Below are positions 1 to 5,273 of a stretch of DNA of 5,644 nt, piece after piece. Each line of letters opens with the position of its first letter. The stretch's first letter is position 1. The notes under the pieces were generated by a model, which saw nothing but the letters and a program-made list of their open reading frames with translations, made no database searches and was not told the origin of the DNA. The stretch is from Candidatus Poseidoniaceae archaeon (GTDB lineage Archaea > Thermoplasmatota > Poseidoniia > Poseidoniales > Poseidoniaceae). The stretch spans positions 1 to 5,644 of the forward strand of contig DUJC01000064.1 in assembly GCA_013330015.1 (NCBI GenBank), given 5' to 3'. The translations under genes were made by a program, and so were the position numbers.

Positions 1-657
1 GTTCCAACTTTCTGCTGCGGCTTGCAATTCTTCCTTCTTGAGGTATGTGTTGCCGTCTGCATTGAAATCTTGTGCGAATGCGATGAAAGCATCTTTCTCC
101 GAAGCATTAATTTCGTTTGACTCCATAATTTTGGATAGAACGTTTTCGTTGTACTCGAGACCCTCATCGGCAGATTTTTCCTCATCAGAGACCTTTTCAT
201 CTAATTCCTCGCCTCCAATGATTGCTTGTAATTCCTTCAAGTCAATGAGACTATCACCATCCTCATCGATGGCTTCGACCAAGCGATCAACTTGAGATGG
301 CGGCAGATCTGCAAGATTAAGAGAAAGCAAACCGTCACGAAGCTCACCAGAATCAATCATGTTGTCATCATTGGTATCGAAACGACCGAAAAGGGTCTTA
401 ACATCCATTTTATTGTTGGCCATCCACGTTCGAAGAATATCTACAACATCATCTGCTACGAAGACAACACCACACTCGGGGCATTTGGTTGAATCCAACG
501 GTACGAGTGCATTACATGCGCCACACTCCCCGAGTGCTTCATCAGAGACGCCGGAGAAAGAAACTCCGCACTCTGGACACTCTTCCGAGTCAACAGGAAC
601 AATTGCGCGACAAGAACCACATTCGGCCATTGGAATATCTACATTTTCATCGGACAT
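1..657 (-). CDS. Zinc-ribbon/EF-hand calcium-binding protein, partial (C-terminus off the left edge)
   Basis: I read this gene on the complement from the ATG at 657: 219 codons with no stop before the window edge, so the C-terminus is missing. The N-terminus holds two tandem zinc ribbons of identical spacing, C13-x2-C16-x10-C27-x2-C30 and C45-x2-C48-x10-C59-x2-C62, 32 residues apart and clearly an internal duplication. A helical stretch follows, then EF-hand loops at residues 94-105 (D94, N96, D98, I101, D102, E105), 131-142 (D131, D133, D135, I138, D139, E142) and 199-210 (N199, D201, N203, L206, E210). Loop 3 has Asn where Asp is usual. The protein is acidic, especially at 150-165, and has no signal peptide or membrane segment in the visible part, so it looks cytoplasmic. 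A GGTGA Shine-Dalgarno motif lies 6 bases before the ATG. The gene is divergent from the DUF835 gene. A role as a Ca-responsive scaffold or regulator is only inference; the specific function is unknown. Confidence 0.85.
   Translation of the reverse strand, partial: MSDENVDIPMAECGSCRAIVPVDSEECPECGVSFSGVSDEALGECGACNALVPLDSTKCPECGVVFVADDVVDILRTWMANNKMDVKTLFGRFDTNDDNMIDSGELRDGLLSLNLADLPPSQVDRLVEAIDEDGDSLIDLKELQAIIGGEELDEKVSDEEKSADEGLEYNENVLSKIMESNEINASEKDAFIAFAQDFNADGNTYLKKEELQAAAESWN
460..624 (-). repeat. Tandem duplication encoding two zinc ribbons
   Basis: Two units of about 69 bases (556-624 and 460-528, period 96 bases) encode residues 12-34 and 44-66 of the EF-hand protein. Both read E-C-G-x-C-x-A-(I/L)-V-P-(V/L)-D-S, then two residues, C-P-E-C-G-V and F two residues later. 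The protein pattern is kept while many third codon positions and several internal residues differ, so this is an old intragenic duplication under selection, not a recent DNA repeat. Confidence 0.8.
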
Positions 658-663
658 GCTTTG

Positions 664-668
664 TCACC
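664..668 (-). promoter_or_regulatory. Ribosome binding site of the zinc-ribbon/EF-hand gene
   Basis: The complement reads GGTGA, six bases before the ATG at 657. This matches the anti-Shine-Dalgarno end of archaeal 16S rRNA at a normal spacing and supports 657 as the start. Confidence 0.5.
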
Positions 669-690
669 GAATCTTACCAGTACATGAGCG

Positions 691-698
691 AATATAAT
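691..698 (-). promoter_or_regulatory. Putative TATA box for the zinc-ribbon/EF-hand gene
   Basis: The complement reads ATTATATT, about 34 bases before the ATG at 657. With the usual archaeal distance of about 25 bases from TATA to transcription start, the leader would be around 10 bases and would still just contain the GGTGA motif. This is the most AT-rich, TATA-like stretch on this side of the 658-766 gap. No measured start site is available. Confidence 0.4.
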
Positions 699-726
699 GA
701 TTGATGGTCATTTAGACGATGAAACC

Positions 727-733
727 TATTTAT
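727..733 (+). promoter_or_regulatory. Putative TATA box for the DUF835 gene
   Basis: TATTTAT lies 34 bases before the ATG at 767, preceded by GAAACC, which could serve as the purine-rich TFB-recognition element. A transcription start about 25 bases downstream would fall near 755, giving a leader of about 12 bases that begins at the Shine-Dalgarno-like AGAGGA. The spacing mirrors that of the divergent partner, which supports the assignment, but this is pattern reading only. Confidence 0.4.
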
Positions 734-754
734 CTTCACTGATGAGGGTTGACA

Positions 755-760
755 AGAGGA
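755..760 (+). promoter_or_regulatory. Ribosome binding site deciding the DUF835 gene start
   Basis: AGAGGA, containing the GAGG core, sits six bases before the ATG at 767. It lies downstream of the alternative TTG start at 749, so it favours initiation at 767. Confidence 0.45.
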
Positions 761-766
761 ACCAAT

Positions 767-1624
767 ATGTCTGGTAGGATTCATTCAATCCCGGCGGAGA
801 CTACTGAATCCTTTGTAGAATCTATTGATAGGGTTGAAACATCCAACGTCCCTACAATCGTTTTCATTTCACGATATCCTGCATCAAGATTAATCGATCT
901 TCTTGACATCTCCGAAATTCAATGCTATTGGCTTACAAATATCGAAGGCAAAGGAGTGTTGGAACCGAGTTTGGAGAAACTCAATCATTTCACAGAGTCG
1001 TTAATCTCATCTGAACAGGGTCTCCTATTCATCGAGGGGTTTGAGTGGTTGGTTTCGATTCACGGCTTTGAGGCTGTTCATTCTATGCTGCGATCTTTGG
1101 CTGAAAAAGTAGCGATGAGCCGATGGTCGATTTACCTCTCGCTGTACGAATCGAGTTACAATCAACAAGAATTATCGAGAATCATAAGAGAAGCACCGAT
1201 TCTTGAATTCAAATCAAATGAGATGACCATTCAAAATGATGGTGCGGAAACATCTCACCCACATGCGAGCACATTAGAAAAAACCCTCGAGATGGATTTG
1301 AATGATGATGGCACACCAAAGCTTGTACTATTAACAAAACTTCCACGCAGTGGTTTCACCAAACAAATACTTCAGCGTCGCATCCTTCAATGGAGGCGAA
1401 TGGGACTTGATACCTCAGAAATAGAGGCGAGCCTGTATTCAAATAATCTCGATGCCATTTACGAAGAATACAGCATGGTCGAGGAAAAGGTACGCAGGGC
1501 TACTGAGTTGGAACGTTACGTTGTTACAAACATCAGGGATACACAAGAACGCGCAATTGCTCTGTTCCGTTTACGACAACTCACCGGACTTGACCAGCTT
1601 GAGAAACAATACTTTTCAGAGTGA
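767..1624 (+). CDS. DUF835 family protein
   Basis: This complete gene encodes 285 residues from the ATG at 767, which has AGAGGA at 755-760, six bases upstream. An in-frame TTG at 749 would add six residues but would place that motif inside the coding region, so I prefer the ATG. Residues about 25-150 resemble DUF835 (Pfam PF05763), an archaeal family of unknown function. The key resemblance is a hydrophobic strand followed by the family's 'DGLEYL...NGFE' pattern, here G-L-L-F-I-E-G-F-E-W-L-V at 85-96 and H-G-F-E at 99-102, then a helix and another strand near 121-127. The total length fits the family's usual 250-300. After a polar linker (about 150-180), the rest is mainly helical and charged, with W-R-R-M-G-L-D-T-S-E-I-E at 209-220 and a probable coiled coil at about 228-285. 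There is no signal peptide or membrane segment, so it is probably cytoplasmic. Its 3' end overlaps convergent hutH by 9 bases. The family call is from memory of its pattern; the function is unknown. Confidence 0.85.
   Translation: MSGRIHSIPAETTESFVESIDRVETSNVPTIVFISRYPASRLIDLLDISEIQCYWLTNIEGKGVLEPSLEKLNHFTESLISSEQGLLFIEGFEWLVSIHGFEAVHSMLRSLAEKVAMSRWSIYLSLYESSYNQQELSRIIREAPILEFKSNEMTIQNDGAETSHPHASTLEKTLEMDLNDDGTPKLVLLTKLPRSGFTKQILQRRILQWRRMGLDTSEIEASLYSNNLDAIYEEYSMVEEKVRRATELERYVVTNIRDTQERAIALFRLRQLTGLDQLEKQYFSE
1616..1624. other. Tail-to-tail overlap of the DUF835 gene and hutH
   Basis: The two convergent genes share nine bases, including both TGA stop codons. There is no space for a separate terminator, so transcripts from either side must run into the other gene's antisense strand. 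I saw no poly-T tract or hairpin close to either stop. Confidence 0.9.
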
Positions 1625-3175
1625 TTTGCGAAGTGGCGATTCAAGCATTGATTGAATGACACTCAACCAACTCGACGATGTAAACTCAGCGGCTATGGTT
1701 TGAATCTCTTTACTCGTGTTTCGGTCTGCAAAACCTGGTAGTACAACATTGTTCATGCAACGAATCAAAGATTCAACACACGTTGATGATGGTTTCTCAA
1801 TCAATTGGATAGCTCTATGTGCAACAAAAGCCTCACAAGCAACTACTTCTCTACAACGCTGAATGGCCTCCATTAGATTCCAACTTGCGGTTGCACCCAT
1901 ACTCACATGGTCTTCTTGGCCTGCTGATGTTGTCGTTGAAAAAGCGGTACGTGGATTCGCATGACCTCGTAATTCCCCAAGTGACGCTGCTGCAACATAT
2001 TGTACAATCATTAAACCAGATTCAAGACCAGGATTCTCTGCCAAAAAAGGCCGTAATGCACGACGATCGGGATCGAGCATCTGATCGATTCGTCGCTCAC
2101 TTATGGAGGATAATTCAAACAGACCTAGGCTCATTGCGTCTGCAACGAGTGCGAGAACCTCGGCATGGAAGTTGCCTTGGGATACTACCTCGTGGGACCC
2201 GGGATTTTGTGGCGTTGGAAAAATTAGAGGATTGTCCGTGGATGAATTCAATTCTATTGAAACGGTATCAATCAATTTCTGAAATGATTCCTGAACTGGA
2301 CCATGCACTTGAGGTATGCATCTGAATGAGTATGGGTCTTGGACACGATTACAATGGCTATGGTCATGAAGAATTTTCGAATCTGACATAATTTCATTCA
2401 TTCTTGATGCTACGAAAAGTTGACCCTGATGTGGACGCGTATGATGTATCCTTCGATCAAATGGCGCGAGGGTTGATTCGGTAGCATCAATCGACATACC
2501 AGCAACGATATCGGCATATGTCAGCAATTGTCGTAATTGTTCAACCGATATGGCAAGCATGCCTGTGATGAGACTTGTGCCATTGATGAGTGATAAACCA
2601 TCTTTTGCTCTAAGGGTCAACGGAGCTAGTTCGCATTCTCGAAGTGCATCCATGGCATTGATCACTTGCTCATTGTATTCGACTGAGCCTTCGCCGATGA
2701 GAGCGCAGGCCAAATGCGAGAGTGGTGCTAGGTCACCACTAGCGCCAAGGCTACCGATACGAGGAACGATGGGGTGAATTCGATGGTTAAGGAACGCTTG
2801 CAACTGTACGACAACATCAGGATGGCAGCCAGAGTGGCCTTTGATAAGTGAATTGAGGCGAACACACATCATTGCGCGAACAATTTCAGTTGAAAGATGA
2901 GGGCCTATACCTGTAGCATGAGAACGAATTAGGTTTACCTGAAGTTGTTCAACTTCATCATGGCTCACCTGTGTATGAACAAGCGAACCAAATCCGGTAT
3001 TGATGCCGTAGACTGTTTCATCACCTTCTACGATACGGTCAACGACATTTCGAGCGATTTTCACACGTTGCATGGCATCGTCTGAAATTTCCACGAGTGC
3101 TTGGCCGTGTGAAACATCAAAGACATCCAATGTATTCAATGTCGTACCATCAAGTGTCACAGTTCGGCTACGCAT
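1616..3175 (-). CDS. hutH: Histidine ammonia-lyase
   Basis: HutH deaminates L-histidine to trans-urocanate and ammonia, the first step of histidine degradation; it is a cytoplasmic enzyme, normally a homotetramer. The product has 519 residues, close to the usual length of about 510. The self-forming MIO cofactor triad is A145-S146-G147 within G-S-L-G-A-S-G-D-L. Other residues matching family active-site positions are Y56 in Y-G-I-N-T-G-F-G (56-63), H86 in R-S-H-A, N198 in L-I-N-G-T, Q279 to R285 in Q-D-P-Y-S-F-R, F336 in Q-G-N-F-H and E421 in Q-E-D-H-V-S-M. All appear intact, so I expect an active enzyme. The histidine-type H86 and the Q-E-D-H-V block favour histidine over phenylalanine or tyrosine as substrate. 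The ATG directly follows the hutU stop, with a strong GGAGG motif upstream, indicating an operon with translational coupling. It is the last gene of that operon because the next gene is convergent. Confidence 0.96.
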   Translation of the reverse strand: MRSRTVTLDGTTLNTLDVFDVSHGQALVEISDDAMQRVKIARNVVDRIVEGDETVYGINTGFGSLVHTQVSHDEVEQLQVNLIRSHATGIGPHLSTEIVRAMMCVRLNSLIKGHSGCHPDVVVQLQAFLNHRIHPIVPRIGSLGASGDLAPLSHLACALIGEGSVEYNEQVINAMDALRECELAPLTLRAKDGLSLINGTSLITGMLAISVEQLRQLLTYADIVAGMSIDATESTLAPFDRRIHHTRPHQGQLFVASRMNEIMSDSKILHDHSHCNRVQDPYSFRCIPQVHGPVQESFQKLIDTVSIELNSSTDNPLIFPTPQNPGSHEVVSQGNFHAEVLALVADAMSLGLFELSSISERRIDQMLDPDRRALRPFLAENPGLESGLMIVQYVAAASLGELRGHANPRTAFSTTTSAGQEDHVSMGATASWNLMEAIQRCREVVACEAFVAHRAIQLIEKPSSTCVESLIRCMNNVVLPGFADRNTSKEIQTIAAEFTSSSWLSVIQSMLESPLRKSL

Positions 3176-5185
3176 TTAATCGCCTCCGAGTATATCATCC
3201 AATAGATCATCATCGACAACTTCTGGAACAGTTACACGCAAGTGTGGATTGATGTCCATTGCGCGTTGAATTGATTTTATGGCTCCAGAATTGCGAGCCC
3301 AAGCACGGCGAGCAACACCATTTGTAACGTCCCAATGCAGCATCGATTGTATGCGTCGTTCTGAATCTACAGAACCATCGATGACCATTCCAAAACCTCC
3401 ATTTGAAACTTCTCCCCAGCCAACGCCTCCCCCGTTGTGCAAACTCACCCAAGTTGCACCACGCATAGCATCGCCGACGAAGTTGTGGACCGACATGTCC
3501 GCTGTCCATTTTGATCCGTCACGAATGTTTGCGGTTTCACGGTACGGCGAGTCAGTACCGCTGACGTCATGATGATCACGCCCAAGAATAACTGGTGCTG
3601 TGATACGTCCATCTGCAATTGCTCTGTTCATGGCACTTGCGATACGCGTACGCCCTTGCTCATCAGCATACAAAATACGGGCTTTAGAACCGACGACCAG
3701 TTTATGGCCATCTGCTTCACGAATCCAACGAAGGTTATCTTGAATTTGCTGTTTGACATCGGCATCCGCTTCTTCTGCATGCATTTGTGAAAGAACATCC
3801 TCAGCGATTCGATCCGTTTCTCTGAGATCCTCGTCTAAGCCTGATGAACAAACCCAACGGAAGGGTCCGAATCCTCGATCAAAACAGAGCGGACCCATGA
3901 TGTCTTCCACGTAGGATGGATACCGATAGACGCCATCCCGAAGAAAAACATCAGCACCTGCACGACCTGATTCGAGGAGGAATGCGTTACCGTAATCCCA
4001 AAAGAACATGCCTTTGTCAACGCGGTTGTTAACTGCAGCGACATGTCTACGCAGTGATGCTTGGACGCGTGACTTAAATTCCTCAGGCATTTCATGCATC
4101 AATTCTTGTGATTCTTCAAATGACAAACCAGCAGGGAAGTATCCACCCTGGTACGGGTTGTGGAGAGATGTTTGATCACTTCCTAAATGAATGAAGACAT
4201 CTCGTTCAACGATTCGCTCCCACAAGTCAACGATATTTCCGACATAACCGATGGATGTTCCAATCTTCTGTTTCGATGCTGCTAGCATTTTGTCAATCGC
4301 TTCATCAACATCGTACGCCAAGTGCTCCACCCAACCTTGCTGGTGTCTTTTTTCGGCAGCAATGGGGTTCGATTCAGCTACAATACAGGCTGCACCAGCA
4401 ATGACAGCAGCTTTCGCTTGGGCACCTGACATGCCTCCTAGACCAGATGTAACAAAACATAGACCCCCCAAATCACTGTCTGATGATACTCCAAATTTCA
4501 TGCGAGCAGCGTTCATGAGAGTAATTGTTGTACCGTGTACGATACCTTGCGGCCCAATGTACATGTACGAACCTGCAGTCATTTGGCCATATTGGGTGAC
4601 TCCCATCGCATTGAGTCGCTCGTAATCTGTTGTAGTGGAATAATTGGGAATCATCATACCATTGGTAACTACAACCCGTGGTGCATCCTTGTTCGATGGA
4701 AACAAGCCTAGAGGGTGCCCAGAATACATAACAAGTGTTTGTTCATCCGACATTTCTGAAAGATAATTCATCACCAACAGATATTGAGCCCAATTTTGGA
4801 AGACTGCCCCATTGCCACCGTACGTAATCAATTCATTCGGAAATTGAGCAACACGAGGATCAAGATTGTTGTCAATCATGAGCATGATACCTGCTGCTTG
4901 AATCGACTTTGCCGGATAATCGTCAATTGAACGTGCATGAATATCGGAATTTGGTCGAAACCTATGCATGTAGATTCGGCCGTATGTTCGTAATTCTTCC
5001 AAAAATTCCTTTGAAAGTGCGCTGTGATGTTCTGCATCAAAGTATCGAAGCGCATTCTGTAGTGCCAGCCGCTCCTCAGAAGGCTTCAGGATCTGCTTAC
5101 GAATAGGGGCATGGTCAACATTAGGGTCTAGACCGGGATGTGGCGGCAAGTTTTTCGGCAAGCCACGATACAGTTCGTCCGACAT
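3176..5185 (-). CDS. hutU: Urocanate hydratase (urocanase), long UROC1-like form
   Basis: HutU converts urocanate and water to 4-imidazolone-5-propionate using tightly bound NAD+ as an electrophile; it is cytoplasmic and is the second step of histidine degradation. I chose the ATG at 5185 (669 residues) because GGAG at 5194-5197 sits eight bases upstream; a GTG at 5194 would add three residues but overlap that motif. Family blocks, numbered from this ATG, are Y-G-G-N-G (122-126), the glycine-rich nucleotide-binding T-S-G-L-G-G-M-S-G-A-Q-A-K-A-A (246-260), G-F-G-P-F-R-W-V (438-445), G-R-D-H-H-D-V-S-G-T-D-S-P (535-547) and G-A-T-W-V-S-L-H-N-G-G-G-V-G-W-G-E (576-592). C434 or C446 may correspond to the cysteine implicated in the Pseudomonas enzyme; an alignment is needed. 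The length matches animal UROC1 (about 676) rather than the usual bacterial form (about 555). The C-terminus is acidic. First gene of the hutU-hutH operon. Confidence 0.96.
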   Translation of the reverse strand: MSDELYRGLPKNLPPHPGLDPNVDHAPIRKQILKPSEERLALQNALRYFDAEHHSALSKEFLEELRTYGRIYMHRFRPNSDIHARSIDDYPAKSIQAAGIMLMIDNNLDPRVAQFPNELITYGGNGAVFQNWAQYLLVMNYLSEMSDEQTLVMYSGHPLGLFPSNKDAPRVVVTNGMMIPNYSTTTDYERLNAMGVTQYGQMTAGSYMYIGPQGIVHGTTITLMNAARMKFGVSSDSDLGGLCFVTSGLGGMSGAQAKAAVIAGAACIVAESNPIAAEKRHQQGWVEHLAYDVDEAIDKMLAASKQKIGTSIGYVGNIVDLWERIVERDVFIHLGSDQTSLHNPYQGGYFPAGLSFEESQELMHEMPEEFKSRVQASLRRHVAAVNNRVDKGMFFWDYGNAFLLESGRAGADVFLRDGVYRYPSYVEDIMGPLCFDRGFGPFRWVCSSGLDEDLRETDRIAEDVLSQMHAEEADADVKQQIQDNLRWIREADGHKLVVGSKARILYADEQGRTRIASAMNRAIADGRITAPVILGRDHHDVSGTDSPYRETANIRDGSKWTADMSVHNFVGDAMRGATWVSLHNGGGVGWGEVSNGGFGMVIDGSVDSERRIQSMLHWDVTNGVARRAWARNSGAIKSIQRAMDINPHLRVTVPEVVDDDLLDDILGGD
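3183..3187 (-). promoter_or_regulatory. Ribosome binding site of hutH inside the hutU 3' end
   Basis: The complement reads GGAGG, seven bases before the hutH ATG at 3175, and lies within the hutU codons for its final Leu-Gly-Gly-Asp. It is the strongest Shine-Dalgarno motif in the window. With the hutU TAA immediately abutting the hutH ATG, it points to reinitiation or coupled translation of the two enzymes. Confidence 0.7.
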
Positions 5186-5193
5186 TATTGACA

Positions 5194-5197
5194 CTCC
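5194..5197 (-). promoter_or_regulatory. Ribosome binding site deciding the hutU start
   Basis: The complement reads GGAG (within AGGGAGTG) eight bases before the ATG at 5185. The upstream in-frame GTG begins at 5194 and shares its G with this motif, so the ATG is the better-placed start. Confidence 0.5.
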
Positions 5198-5231
5198 CTA
5201 CGCATCACCCAATCAACCGAAGGACTTGAGG

Positions 5232-5238
5232 ATTATTC
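5232..5238. promoter_or_regulatory. Possible TATA element in the hutU / membrane-protein divergent region
   Basis: The plus strand reads ATTATTC, and the complement GAATAAT. It is the only AT-rich stretch in the 88-base gap at 5186-5273. Read on the minus strand it is about 47 bases from the hutU ATG, giving a leader of about 20 bases; read on the plus strand it would give a leader of about 12 bases for the gene at 5274. The match to the archaeal consensus is weak. Confidence 0.25.
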
Positions 5239-5247
5239 ATTGAGCAG

Positions 5248-5262
5248 CAATCCGACGGATTG
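5248..5262. promoter_or_regulatory. Perfect 15-base palindrome, candidate operator
   Basis: CAATCCGACGGATTG has two 7-base arms (CAATCCG and CGGATTG) around a single central A. It lies between divergent hutU and the membrane-protein gene, 11 bases before the latter's ATG and about 10 bases beyond the possible TATA element. This dyad symmetry fits binding of a dimeric helix-turn-helix regulator. As RNA it could form only a strained hairpin, because the loop is one base, and no T-run follows, so a terminator is unlikely. Confidence 0.45.
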
Positions 5263-5273
5263 AAGAACAGGCG

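Noticed and set aside
38..697. Several overlapping plus-strand open frames at the left end
   Set aside because: They are antisense to the zinc-ribbon/EF-hand gene, whose regularly spaced Cys and Asp/Glu ligands leave little doubt about the true strand and frame.
696..712. AATGA / TCATT inverted repeat in the 658-766 gap
   Set aside because: Five-base AT-rich arms with a 7-base spacer are expected by chance in a gap of this composition.
1819..2325. 168-codon plus-strand open frame inside hutH
   Set aside because: It lies antisense to an intact, motif-rich hutH and has no family resemblance or ribosome binding site; it is a shadow of hutH codon usage.
1616..3175. Phenylalanine or tyrosine ammonia-lyase as an alternative for hutH
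   Set aside because: The adjacent hutU, the length of 519 residues, and the R-S-H-A and Q-E-D-H-V motifs all fit histidine ammonia-lyase better.
3210..3509. 99-codon minus-strand open frame in an alternate frame of hutU
   Set aside because: It lies entirely within the hutU coding sequence in another frame, with a Cys/Arg/Trp-rich translation lacking any recognised motif.
4251..4625. 124-codon plus-strand open frame inside hutU
   Set aside because: It is the complement of strongly conserved hutU blocks; its Cys/Ala/Pro-rich composition is typical of an antisense shadow.
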